10,890 bases of DNA from Atopobium sp. (GTDB lineage: Bacteria; Actinomycetota; Coriobacteriia; Coriobacteriales; Atopobiaceae): positions 1-10,890 of the forward strand of contig JABZHP010000040.1 of assembly GCA_015258785.1 (NCBI GenBank), given 5' to 3'. Below, in pieces: positions 1 through 6,746 of this stretch. Each line of letters opens with the position of its first letter. The stretch's first letter is position 1. The notes beneath the pieces are model-generated. The model was not told the origin of the DNA and did not search any database. It saw only the letters and a program-made list of their open reading frames with translations. A program made the translations under genes and the position numbers.

Positions 1-2
1 TT

Positions 3-90
3 ACACACCTAATAAAGATAATCTGCACATTAGAGGTATTTTCAGCGTCATGTATACGTCTTTTTGACAGATTATCTGACTTAAGTGTGT
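3..90. repeat. Imperfect 23-nt inverted repeat enclosing 42 nt
   Basis: Bases 3-25 and 68-90 are inverted copies of each other, identical at 19 of 23 positions. They end in an uninterrupted inner match (AGATAATCTG against CAGATTATCT). The 42 nt between them carries no recognisable gene. The structure could be a long-stem RNA leader, the 3' end of a transcript starting outside the window, or the remains of a small palindromic element. A TTGACA hexamer lies at 64-69, but I see no convincing -10 partner at the right distance. Confidence 0.55.
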
Positions 91-93
91 TTT

Positions 94-137
94 GAACTGA
101 CTCCCATTTCTCGTGTCTAAGAAATGGGAGACAGTTC
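94..137. repeat. 18-bp hairpin with one mismatch
   Basis: Arms 94-111 and 120-137 pair over 18 positions with a single mismatch, around the 8-nt loop CGTGTCTA. It starts 4 nt after the preceding inverted repeat and ends 70 nt before the first start codon. No T-run follows directly, so it is not a standard factor-independent terminator. It could be a leader hairpin for the gene at 208 or the tail of an upstream transcript. Confidence 0.7.
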
Positions 138-207
138 ATCCGCCAGCTCTCTTTTTGGGCTTCTCGTCGTTTTGTTTTACTATAGCCACATAAGGAGATG
201 ATGCGAC

Positions 208-522
208 ATGAATAAAGCAGCTCAAGTAATCAAAAACCTTTCACAGGGATTTTTAATTTCAGGTACTTTAAGTGCGCTCATGGGTGCATACTACCTATTC
301 GCTAAGGCTGGACTTCCTCTGCAAGATCCTCCGCTGGCGCTCAAAATTCAATACGAGATTGACTTTGGCGTTGGCGAGAAAATGTTTATGTTGGGTCTAA
401 CCTGCCTGTTTATCGGCTGCATTGGCTATACCATTGCGTGGATTTGCTCCAAGACAGAGAAAGTTCAAGAGCCAGATAATCATCAAGCTGGTAGACCTTC
501 TTGCCCTGGCGGAGCAAACTAA
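208..522 (+). CDS. Small two-helix membrane protein, function unknown
   Basis: A 104-aa protein I do not recognise. It has two hydrophobic helices, at about residues 13-33 and 58-80, joined by a roughly 25-residue loop containing Pro-Pro and acidic residues. A short charged C-terminal tail is rich in Gly, Pro and Cys at its end. This predicts an integral membrane protein with a small loop between the helices. The ATG is preceded by a good ribosome-binding site (TAAGGAG, 191-197) at 10-nt spacing, which supports a real gene. It is alone on its strand here, with a hairpin-rich leader upstream and about 200 nt before the adhesin, so operon membership is unclear. No function is assigned. Confidence 0.7.
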   Translation: MNKAAQVIKNLSQGFLISGTLSALMGAYYLFAKAGLPLQDPPLALKIQYEIDFGVGEKMFMLGLTCLFIGCIGYTIAWICSKTEKVQEPDNHQAGRPSCPGGAN

Positions 523-730
523 GGCGCACAGACTGAATTTATATTCGCCAACAGCAGATGCGGGACAAATACAAAAATTTGAACTATTTTCAAAATAGTA
601 TTGTCCATACAAACTATACTATTCATCAGCCAAATTCACTTTTTATGTGAATACTAATTTCTCTTAAGTTTTGACTATCAATTTGTAAGAAAATGTAGGT
701 GTAATATGCACATCTTTTTGAGGGGCCATC
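523..730 (+). promoter_or_regulatory. AT-rich leader and dyads upstream of the adhesin
   Basis: This 208-nt gap is much more AT-rich than the flanking genes. ACTATTTT-C-AAAATAGT (583-599) is a perfect hyphenated palindrome. Its right half is repeated in inverted form as TACTATT at 617-623. A second dyad, ATTCAC/GTGAAT, lies at 634-639 and 647-652. Possible -10 boxes are TATACT (615-620) and TAATAT (702-707). TTGACT at 671-676 resembles a -35 box, but its spacing to TAATAT is too long. The AGGGG at 721-725 is the ribosome-binding site for the ATG at 731. The dyads look like operator sites for a repressor of the adhesin; this is inference. Confidence 0.4.
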
Positions 731-2797
731 ATGAAAAAGGGTTTTCTTAAGAGAATCTCAGTCTTTCTAACCATGGTTGTGGCATGCCTGTTTATGTCTA
801 TTAACACAGCTCAGGCACTTGATCGCCAGAAAGACGATAGTGATCTTACCCAGATCAACATTTACCAGTTCACGCTGACCAGGGACAACATGACCGTTCT
901 CTCGCAGGGAGCTGGCGTTAAGCGCATTGAGATTCCTGCTTCTGATACAGGCAATCTTCCTTCAACTGCCTTTGTTGTTCAGCCAACCAAAGATGGCTCC
1001 AACCAGCAGTATGCTCAGCCTCTCTCGCTGAAGTTCTCTAATGCTGGCACTGTTGACGGCAAGTCCGTTGACGTTTATGTCACCATTAACTCGCTGGACC
1101 TTACCCTTAAGAATGCCAACGCAGATTACAACAATCCAAATAAGACTGATGTTGCATTTTTGACCGTTGATGAGAACTGGGGAACTAAGTCCTTCCAGAT
1201 TATGGACTACATTGACGTGAATCACCCCAGCTATACTGCTGATATGTTCAGGTCCTATGCAATCAACGCAAACGTAACAGTAGAGCTTAAGTACACCGAT
1301 GGCACCCCTTGTGACCTCAAGCTTGTTATGCAGCCAAGCGATATTGACGTTGTCGGTGATGCTGGCGCAAACGAGACCTTCTCGCTTATTAACGCCAATA
1401 GCACCATCGATAGCATTGTTATGAACAACAGGAACATTCTTGTTGAGAGCACCAGCGGCAGCAATATTACCTGGAACCCTGTTCGTGGAACCTCTGGTCC
1501 TGACCAGGAGAAGAACCTTGCAGGTTTTGCTGTTAAATCCAAGTCAAGCAGTATGACGTTTGAGTCCACCAGCGCGGCTACCAGCGGCAGCCTTTTTGGC
1601 GTATACACCGAGGCAATTACTCCAGCTCCAGTAAAGGCCGTTGATCCAGAGCAGGCTCCTGCTAAGGCCGGAGAAACCATCACCTATACCGGCACCTTTA
1701 CGCTGCCAAAGCAGGGCATTGATACCATCGGCAAGATTAAGTCGATGAGCATGGTTGACACCTTTGACGAGCGCCTTGATTTCCAGAGCCTTACCGTAAG
1801 CTTTGACGGCCAGACCCTCACTGAGGGCACCGATTACACTGTTGCTGTTGACGGCCAGAAGGTTACGGTCAACATCAAGGATCACCTGCTCACCAAGGCA
1901 AATGGCGGCAAGAAGTTTGTTATTACCTACAAGACTGTTACCAACAGCAAGGTAGAGACTGATGGCTCCAACATTGATAACGAGCTCACACAGGTCGTTG
2001 ACGGAAACGTTGCTCACTCCAACAAGGTAACCACTGAGCTTCTGTACGAGAAGACCCACGAGTTTGTAAGCGGCACTCCTAACAGGGAGCTTCCTCAGGA
2101 GGTCCTGGACCTGCTTCCTGGTAAGCAGACTAGAATTCCTAACGGAACCACTGTTACCCCTGATCAGCCTCTTGGTGGCGTTACTCGCGTAGAGACTCCA
2201 GATGGAACGTGGGTGTTTATCGGTTACGACCACGATTCCGAGGTCATTGACCACAAAAACGCTCACTTCATTGGCGTTTGGGTAGTTCTGCCTCAGCCAA
2301 AGAAGGACGTCCTGGATGGTCAGGGTAACTCCATCGACGGCAACAAGGTAACTGCTGGTCAGGTGCTCACTTACTCCGTAACTTATACCAACACCACCAA
2401 CACTGCTCGCGATGTAACCATCACCGATGTCATCCCAGAGCACACAACTTACGTTGATGGCTCTGCTGATAATGGCGGTACCTACGACCCAGCTACGCGT
2501 ACTGTAACCTGGACACAAAACGTTGCTTCGGGCGACACACTCACCGTAACCTTCCAGGTCAAGGTCAACAAGGGCGAGAAGGACGTTACGGTTGTAAACA
2601 CTGCCCACGTCAGCGATGGTCTTATCGACACAGACACCAATACCACCACCAACCCCGTTGTCCCTAAGCCTCGTAAGTCTCGCACCCCTTATACCGGTGA
2701 CGATGCATTGCAGAACACACTGATGTTTGCTATTGCAGGCGGTGCAGCAGTTCTCTTTGCACTGGGTACGCTCAAGCTTCACGCAGCTAGAAACTAA
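731..2797 (+). CDS. Sortase-anchored adhesin with isopeptide (D2/DUF11-like) and SHIRT domains
   Basis: A 688-aa secreted surface protein. Residues 1-29 form a signal peptide ending in AQA. Residues 30-300 are an unrecognised N-terminal region, possibly the ligand-binding part. Residues 301-438 resemble a fimbrial isopeptide D2-type domain; K302, D343 and N417 are plausible cross-link residues. Residues 439-521 match the SHIRT domain of streptococcal adhesins (FVSGTP, ELPQEVLDLLP, DGTWVFIGYD), a rigid stalk module. Residues 522-643 are a DUF11-type domain with candidate K524 or K525, D566 and N623. The C-terminus has TPYTG (652-656, a variant of LPXTG), a hydrophobic helix (662-681) and a short basic tail. 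The expected fate is covalent attachment to peptidoglycan, projecting the N-terminal region for adhesion. The ATG has AGGGG at 5-nt spacing, and a terminator closes the gene, so it is probably monocistronic. The isopeptide residues are inferred from family position, not proven. Confidence 0.88.
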   Translation: MKKGFLKRISVFLTMVVACLFMSINTAQALDRQKDDSDLTQINIYQFTLTRDNMTVLSQGAGVKRIEIPASDTGNLPSTAFVVQPTKDGSNQQYAQPLSLKFSNAGTVDGKSVDVYVTINSLDLTLKNANADYNNPNKTDVAFLTVDENWGTKSFQIMDYIDVNHPSYTADMFRSYAINANVTVELKYTDGTPCDLKLVMQPSDIDVVGDAGANETFSLINANSTIDSIVMNNRNILVESTSGSNITWNPVRGTSGPDQEKNLAGFAVKSKSSSMTFESTSAATSGSLFGVYTEAITPAPVKAVDPEQAPAKAGETITYTGTFTLPKQGIDTIGKIKSMSMVDTFDERLDFQSLTVSFDGQTLTEGTDYTVAVDGQKVTVNIKDHLLTKANGGKKFVITYKTVTNSKVETDGSNIDNELTQVVDGNVAHSNKVTTELLYEKTHEFVSGTPNRELPQEVLDLLPGKQTRIPNGTTVTPDQPLGGVTRVETPDGTWVFIGYDHDSEVIDHKNAHFIGVWVVLPQPKKDVLDGQGNSIDGNKVTAGQVLTYSVTYTNTTNTARDVTITDVIPEHTTYVDGSADNGGTYDPATRTVTWTQNVASGDTLTVTFQVKVNKGEKDVTVVNTAHVSDGLIDTDTNTTTNPVVPKPRKSRTPYTGDDALQNTLMFAIAGGAAVLFALGTLKLHAARN

Positions 2798-2865
2798 GCT
2801 GTGACAAGGCTGACGCTCGCAGGCATGGTGCGTGGAAGCCACAGATTTAGCACGCAGTAACTTCA

Positions 2866-2894
2866 AGCCGCTCTCATCTTGAGGGCGGCTTTTT
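2866..2894 (+). terminator. Factor-independent terminator of the adhesin gene
   Basis: AGCCGCTCTC (2866-2875) pairs with GAGGGCGGCT (2881-2890) over 10 bp with one G-T wobble. The loop is ATCTT and a T-run follows. It sits about 70 nt after the adhesin stop codon. Confidence 0.88.
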
Positions 2895-3131
2895 GTATGG
2901 GTGTGCGTGCGAACGCATTTGCCCGTGCAAGTTCGGGCGCACAGAAAGAGGCACTCGGAGCACAAAGATTGCACTTCACACGCCAGTTAGTGCATTTGAG
3001 AGACATGATATCCCACATAAGAGATGCAACCGTTATTCTAAAGATGCCTTAAGGCAAGGAGGCAAGCGGGGCGCAGTTCCGCTACAGCAAGAAAACGAAA
3101 CGTTAGGTCAAGTAAGTTGTTTGGAAGTGTC
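2895..3131 (+). promoter_or_regulatory. Leader region of the LytTR gene
   Basis: This is 237 nt without a supported gene. Several short dyads cluster at 2903-2942: GTGCG/CGCAC outside, with TGCG-AA-CGCA and GCCCG/CGGGC inside. TGCCTTAAGGCA (3045-3056) is a perfect 12-bp palindrome. An AAGGAGG stretch at 3056-3062 has no start codon at a usable distance. AACGTTAGG (3099-3107) fits the published LytTR half-site pattern, and TAAGTTGTT (3113-3121) fits except at one position. Their 14-bp offset is shorter than the roughly two helical turns expected, so autoregulation is only a possibility. No convincing promoter hexamer pair was found. Confidence 0.35.
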
Positions 3132-3578
3132 ATGGAAATTCGTGTAGTTGAAGAAAAGGGTCGCGCGCAAATCGAAGTGACCATCTTGAGCGGCCCCGAT
3201 GATCCGCGCGTTTCGGGAATTGTTCGTCAGCTCCAGATGGTTGACGGAAAGATGACCGGATACGTTCCCGGAACCATCAACAGGCGCGTCGTCCTTCTCG
3301 CGGATGTTGCATGGATTCAGACGGACGGCAGTGTGACACTGATTCACCTGGTAAACGGGGAGACTCTGGAAAGTTCTAGTCGCTTGACCGAGCTCGAGGA
3401 CGCGCTCAAAGACACGGCGTTTGTGCGCACTTCTCGACAGGAACTGGTCAATTTTGATCAGGTTACGGGTATCAAACCCGCAGGTTCTGGCCGCATGTTG
3501 CTATCGCTTGGCGAGAAAACCCTTGTTGCTTCAAGAAAGTACGCCGCCGAAATCAAACGACGCATTGGAATTGTGTAG
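3132..3578 (+). CDS. LytTR-family DNA-binding regulator
   Basis: A 148-aa protein. Residues ~50-146 form a LytTR domain, the beta-rich DNA-binding fold that contacts paired direct repeats. The family signature is visible as FVRTSRQELVN (97-107) and ASRKYAAEIKRRIG at the C-terminus. The ~50-residue N-terminus is not a response-regulator receiver; it is the short leader typical of stand-alone LytTR proteins. I chose the ATG at 3132, which has GGAAG at 4-nt spacing, over an in-frame TTG at 3117 that lacks a clear site. A DUF3021 membrane gene follows 99 nt downstream. In streptococcal pairs such as HdrR/HdrM and BrsR/BrsM, the membrane partner restrains the regulator. The regulated genes here are unknown. 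Confidence 0.88.
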   Translation: MEIRVVEEKGRAQIEVTILSGPDDPRVSGIVRQLQMVDGKMTGYVPGTINRRVVLLADVAWIQTDGSVTLIHLVNGETLESSSRLTELEDALKDTAFVRTSRQELVNFDQVTGIKPAGSGRMLLSLGEKTLVASRKYAAEIKRRIGIV

Positions 3579-3677
3579 GGGATAGAGGGTTTTCTCGCGC
3601 ATCGCTCCCGGTGCCGAGCGCCAAACACCACTCGAACCACACTTTAACAGCAGTTTTATCCCAGAGAAGGGAACATC

Positions 3678-4193
3678 ATGGAACGCAACGAATCACAAAA
3701 CTGGCAAGGAATTGAGCGAGAGACTCAGCAAGAATTTGATGAGGGACTCAATAAAACAGTAGGTCAAATCATGTGCAAAGGTATTTCAGGTGGCGCGATA
3801 TGCTTCACCGGCATCTCGCTTGTGTATGGCGTCATTGCGCTGGCAACCAATTATGGTGACAGGCAAAATAACATCATACTTCTTACGCTGATCGCCGCCG
3901 GCGTCCTGTCGGGTATTTACCAGCAGATTTGGTTCAATTATCAGCCTCTGATCACCAAGCTTAGCTACCTTCAGAGGTTCCTTGGCTTCAACGTTTGCCT
4001 GTTCCCAACGCTTGTGGCGATGGCGATCGTTGGCGGATGGGTTCCAAATATGGCACAGGCATGGATGTCATTTACCGCACTGTACCTGGTCATTCTGCTG
4101 GTTACAACCTTAGTCTTCAATGCTATTTTCAAGAAAGAGGAAGAGAAATATAAGGCTGCTTTCGAGAAGTACCAGGCGTCTCGTCGCGCATAA
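3678..4193 (+). CDS. DUF3021-type membrane partner of the LytTR regulator
   Basis: A 171-aa integral membrane protein. A polar, acidic N-terminal stretch (1-30) precedes four hydrophobic helices at about 32-57, 65-82, 102-121 and 128-150. The C-terminal tail is charged and probably cytoplasmic (KKEEEKYKAAFEKYQ). This shape and the position just after a small LytTR gene match the DUF3021 family. In the characterised streptococcal LytTR regulatory systems, the membrane protein inhibits its cognate regulator until a signal relieves it. The ATG has AAGGGA at 5-nt spacing. The 99-nt gap from the regulator holds no clear terminator, so co-transcription is likely. The inhibitory role is inferred from the family. 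Confidence 0.8.
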   Translation: MERNESQNWQGIERETQQEFDEGLNKTVGQIMCKGISGGAICFTGISLVYGVIALATNYGDRQNNIILLTLIAAGVLSGIYQQIWFNYQPLITKLSYLQRFLGFNVCLFPTLVAMAIVGGWVPNMAQAWMSFTALYLVILLVTTLVFNAIFKKEEEKYKAAFEKYQASRRA

Positions 4194-4222
4194 AGTCGCA
4201 ACCGATTCTTGATCGCCTAGCT

Positions 4223-4343
4223 GCGCTTGATTTCTGCAAAGAATCTGTAGGTTTTGCCTGAAAACATAAAAGAATCGGTGGATTCTGCCTAATTTTGTCA
4301 AAGAATCTGTGTTCTAAACACAGATTCTTTGCATTTTTCAGGC
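4223..4343. repeat. 121-nt intergenic element, copy 1 (three direct units plus one inverted)
   Basis: Three direct units carry cores AAAGAATCTGT (4238-4248), AAAGAATCGGT (4269-4279) and AAAGAATCTGT (4300-4310), spaced exactly 31 nt apart. Units two and three open with GCCT. An inverted fourth unit ends in CAGGC. The third core and the inverted unit form a perfect 14-bp hairpin (4300-4313 with 4317-4330, loop CTA). It aligns with the copy at 8455-8574 at about 86% identity by hand count. It lies between the converging DUF3021 and XRE genes. Confidence 0.85.
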
Positions 4344-4370
4344 TCAAAGGAACCTTCGCCGAGCTATACA

Positions 4371-4401
4371 CAAAAAGCTCGGCCTGTCGAGAAGACCGAG
4401 C
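4371..4401 (-). terminator. Factor-independent terminator of the XRE gene
   Basis: Read on the minus strand, GCTCGG (4401-4396) pairs with CCGAGC (4382-4377), and five T residues follow (4376-4372). It lies about 80 nt after the XRE stop codon. The same AGCTCGGC stretch (4376-4383) can instead pair with GCCGAGCT (4358-4365) over 8 bp, giving a mutually exclusive hairpin. A further small hairpin, CGCTCT-GACC-AGAGCG (4425-4440), sits nearer the gene. Confidence 0.75.
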
Positions 4402-4479
4402 CCTTGCGAGTCGTATCCAGCCAGCGCTCTGACCAGAGCGTCTACCGTGCGTCCAGATCGCGCGCACGAGCGGTCGCGC

Positions 4480-5619
4480 TTATCGTTTTTTCAGAGCGTT
4501 CAGGATGCTGATGATGATGTGGTAGAGGAGCGCGGAAACAGGCCAGATAATCCAGGAACTTTTCCAGTCCTTGGTGATGAAGCTATAGCCCACGTACAGC
4601 AAGGTAATGGTGCCAAAATACGCCCTGGCAATTGGCCTGTACTTCAATGCTGCGGATTTGGAGTCTCTCTTGTTGCTTTTCTCGTCGTGAGAGAAATCGC
4701 CTTCCTGGAGAAGAACCCTATAGCCATCTCTGATGATTCCCGAGTAAACCAGCAGGTAAACGCCAAGAGAAACCAGAATTGCTGCCACGAAGAAGCCAAG
4801 GGCAAAGATGAGGCCAGTCCCATAGTACGAGGCAATAAGGAAGGGGATTGCGCTCAGGATGGTAAGGCAGACGCCGGCGGCTTGTTGCATGTAGCGCAAC
4901 GATTCGGTTGACTCGGCGCGTCTACGAACGGCGGCTTCGACACCGTACTGGAGCTCGAGAGAGGCCTCCTTGAGCTGCTTAAACTTCGCGAGCTTCATGT
5001 CCTGGAGAATCAGCAGGCCAACGCCCGCAGCAATGAAGAGCATCATGATGCAAATGCCTGCGATACCCATCGCATCTGGAGAAATGTGCATCGGATCAAA
5101 GTAAAGCGCGTCTTCGCTGTATGTTGCAAGCGAGACAAGAAGCGCGGGCCCCAGGATAAAGAGGGTAATTGCACCTGCCGTGGGGCGAGAAGTTCGTGCG
5201 ATTGCATCCAGGTATTCGGTGGCTGTGTCGAGAGAAACGCTGAGCTTCGGTGCCACAGTTTTGCTGGTAGATGCGTTGTCAGTGGAAGATTCGCCAACGG
5301 TGCCGCCGTCAGTGCTGTCCGTGGTGCTGCCTACGGTGCTTGCGGCAGCGGGATCCGAAGAGTCAACCTGCCCCGAAGAGGCCGCATAATCAACAGCGAT
5401 GGCAGTGGCTGGAAGCTCTTCAAGCTCGTCTTTGAGCAGGTAGTCTGTGGAAACGCCAAAGAGCTCGCTCATAGCCATAATCTTTTGAATATCAGGCATG
5501 GAAGCCATAGACTCCCATTTAGAAACTGACTGCCTCGAAACGCCAAGCTGTTGTGCAAGCTCTTCTTGTGACCAACCATTACGCTTTCTGAGGCTCATGA
5601 TTTTCTCGCTCAGTAACAC
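4480..5619 (-). CDS. XRE-family regulator with a six-helix membrane domain
   Basis: A 379-aa protein with a clear XRE-type helix-turn-helix at residues ~4-62 (WSQEELAQQLGVSRQSVSKWE covers the recognition region). A Ser/Thr/Asp/Gly-rich, low-complexity linker spans ~70-125. About six hydrophobic helices follow, at roughly 148-166, 184-204, 246-264, 268-297, 329-348 and 352-375. A basic loop at ~208-242 lies between helices two and three. This is a one-component regulator tethered to the membrane, presumably sensing an envelope or membrane signal. The ligand and targets are unknown. The start is GTG, supported by AAAGGA at 6-nt spacing; no other good start exists. It is transcribed alone, divergent from the LPATG protein gene, and ends at a terminator. 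A palindrome just upstream may be its own operator. Confidence 0.85.
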   Translation of the reverse strand: MLLSEKIMSLRKRNGWSQEELAQQLGVSRQSVSKWESMASMPDIQKIMAMSELFGVSTDYLLKDELEELPATAIAVDYAASSGQVDSSDPAAASTVGSTTDSTDGGTVGESSTDNASTSKTVAPKLSVSLDTATEYLDAIARTSRPTAGAITLFILGPALLVSLATYSEDALYFDPMHISPDAMGIAGICIMMLFIAAGVGLLILQDMKLAKFKQLKEASLELQYGVEAAVRRRAESTESLRYMQQAAGVCLTILSAIPFLIASYYGTGLIFALGFFVAAILVSLGVYLLVYSGIIRDGYRVLLQEGDFSHDEKSNKRDSKSAALKYRPIARAYFGTITLLYVGYSFITKDWKSSWIIWPVSALLYHIIISILNALKKR

Positions 5620-5652
5620 GGCTATTCCTTTCTGTTGGTGATGTGGTGGGAT

Positions 5653-5662
5653 TCACATGTGA
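5653..5662. promoter_or_regulatory. Perfect 10-bp palindrome upstream of the XRE gene
   Basis: TCACATGTGA is a perfect palindrome 33 nt upstream of the XRE start codon, in the divergent gap shared with the LPATG surface protein. Small dyads in this position are typical of XRE autoregulation. No footprint evidence exists here, so the operator role is inferred. Confidence 0.4.
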
Positions 5663-5968
5663 TGGCTATTACTCTAAAAATTGCCTTGATTGCACACCAC
5701 CAAGTTGAGTTGGAAATTTGTCAACTCTGAGTTGCGTAATAGTTTACCTGCAGAAATGTTATCAAATTTTGGAAAAATAGTTTTAAAGGTCGTTCAAATT
5801 TTTTGTGCGTTCACGGAATATGTCGACCAGATGCGACATTTGTACAGTATGTATATGATAGTATCTGCTTACGGAGAAACTAAATAATCCATACCAGAAA
5901 GGAATGCGCTAAAAATTCTTGTGTATCTGGTCATCCGTATGGTGCATAAAAATTTGCGCAAAAGCCAC
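5663..5968 (+). promoter_or_regulatory. Divergent intergenic region and leader of the LPATG protein gene
   Basis: An AT-rich 306-nt stretch with no supported gene. GAGTTG occurs at 5707-5712 and 5729-5734, with its inverse CAACTC between them (5722-5727). ATGTCG/CGACAT (5820-5825 and 5834-5839) is a 6-bp dyad with an 8-nt loop. TATGAT at 5854-5859 is a good -10 candidate, but its -35 partner is weak. AGAAAGGA (5896-5903) is a strong ribosome-binding sequence placed directly before ATG-CGC-TAA (5904-5912), a two-codon reading frame, rather than before the surface-protein start. Confidence 0.4.
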
Positions 5969-6577
5969 ATGAAGAACTTAAAGGTATGCATCGCTTCATC
6001 TGCTCTTGTAGCCGCATTGGCACTTGCTCCAGCATTTGCGCTGGCAGAGGGCACAGCGCCTGCTCCTACAAGCACTACCGGTGCTACTGCTACTACTGGC
6101 GTAACTCCTATTCCTGCACCAACTAGAGAGCAGCTCATGGATCCAACGAATAATCCATATGCTCCTGAGGAAGCATACTTCCTTCCTGATATCACTAACC
6201 CAATTCCAGACGGATTTATGGTTGGTAACGCTGACGGTGAGACCATCATTGATAACGGCGATGGCACTGTTACCGTTAAGGGCCACTGGGTTACAGCAGA
6301 GCCATTCGATGAGGTTATTTCTGTCTACTTTGTGCGTATCCCTGACCCAGCTCCTAATCCAGGTCCAACTCCAACTCCAACCCCCGATCCAACTCCAACT
6401 CCAACCCCCGATCCAACTCCAGCACCAGAGCCAGAGCCTGCACCAGCACCTGCACCAACACCAGCGAAGAAGTCCGTACTTCCTGCAACTGGTATTGCAG
6501 ATGTTGTAGTTCCAGCTTCTGTACTTGCTGTAAGCGGTCTTGGTTTTGTTGCTTCTTCTCGTAAGGTTCGCAAGTAG
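5969..6577 (+). CDS. Small Pro-rich LPATG-anchored surface protein
   Basis: A 202-aa secreted protein. Residues 1-26 are a classical signal peptide ending in AFALA. A Thr/Ala-rich segment follows (28-50). Residues ~51-123 form a small folded-looking region (DGFMVGNADG, IDNGDGTVTVKGHW) that I do not recognise. A Pro-Thr/Pro-Ala spacer spans ~124-166. The sorting signal is LPATG (171-175), then a hydrophobic helix (~179-194) and a basic RKVRK tail. It should be covalently anchored to the wall, with the Pro spacer crossing the peptidoglycan. The start is uncertain: ATG 5969 gives the best signal peptide but has no clear ribosome-binding site. In-frame ATG 5939 and GTG 5921 would add 10 or 16 mostly basic residues. 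A terminator follows, so it is probably monocistronic. Confidence 0.82.
   Translation: MKNLKVCIASSALVAALALAPAFALAEGTAPAPTSTTGATATTGVTPIPAPTREQLMDPTNNPYAPEEAYFLPDITNPIPDGFMVGNADGETIIDNGDGTVTVKGHWVTAEPFDEVISVYFVRIPDPAPNPGPTPTPTPDPTPTPTPDPTPAPEPEPAPAPAPTPAKKSVLPATGIADVVVPASVLAVSGLGFVASSRKVRK
6364..6420 (+). repeat. 24-nt perfect tandem repeat coding for the Pro spacer
   Basis: Bases 6364-6387 and 6388-6411 are identical, and a 9-nt partial third copy follows at 6412-6420. The repeat encodes PTPTPTPD. Copies of this kind can change in number by slippage and alter the length of the wall-spanning spacer without shifting the frame. Confidence 0.9.
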
Positions 6578-6649
6578 GGGAAGAGCCTGCGACGCCGACC
6601 GCGTTGCAAAGCCGACGGGTTTCTCGCCAGAAGAATATAACATGCATGT

Positions 6650-6677
6650 AAAGTGCCCGAGATTCGGGCACTTTTTT
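6650..6677 (+). terminator. Factor-independent terminator of the LPATG protein gene
   Basis: AAAGTGCCCGA (6650-6660) pairs perfectly with TCGGGCACTTT (6664-6674) around the loop GAT, with T residues through 6677. The A-tract on the other side also allows weaker action in reverse. A 10-bp palindrome, ACATGCATGT (6640-6649), abuts it. Confidence 0.92.
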
Positions 6678-6746
6678 GTGCGGAAACCGGGCGGGCAGCC
6701 AGACGGAAATTGGGTACACTCTGAATAACGAAATTCGGAGGTTGTT

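Noticed and set aside
1544..2974. Long open frame (476 codons) on the minus strand opposite the adhesin
   Set aside because: It mirrors the codon pattern of the adhesin, has no domain I recognise, and runs through the terminator. The adhesin strand has clear signal peptide, domains and sorting signal.
2893..3147. Cys-containing 84-codon frame on the plus strand
   Set aside because: It starts at TTG inside the adhesin terminator, has no ribosome-binding site and overlaps the LytTR start in another frame.
4223..4343. 31-nt periodic repeats considered as a CRISPR array
   Set aside because: The units are contiguous, with no unique spacers, and the last unit is inverted. No cas genes are present.
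4447..5529. Plus-strand frames opposite the XRE gene
   Set aside because: They overlap a gene with a clear helix-turn-helix, membrane helices and ribosome-binding site, and show no domains of their own.
5690..5887. 65-codon frame on the plus strand in the divergent gap
   Set aside because: It starts with TTG, lacks a ribosome-binding site and covers probable promoter sequence.
5996..6643. 215-codon minus-strand frame opposite the LPATG protein
   Set aside because: The product is low-complexity Trp/Ser/Cys sequence, created by reading the Pro-rich repeat in reverse.
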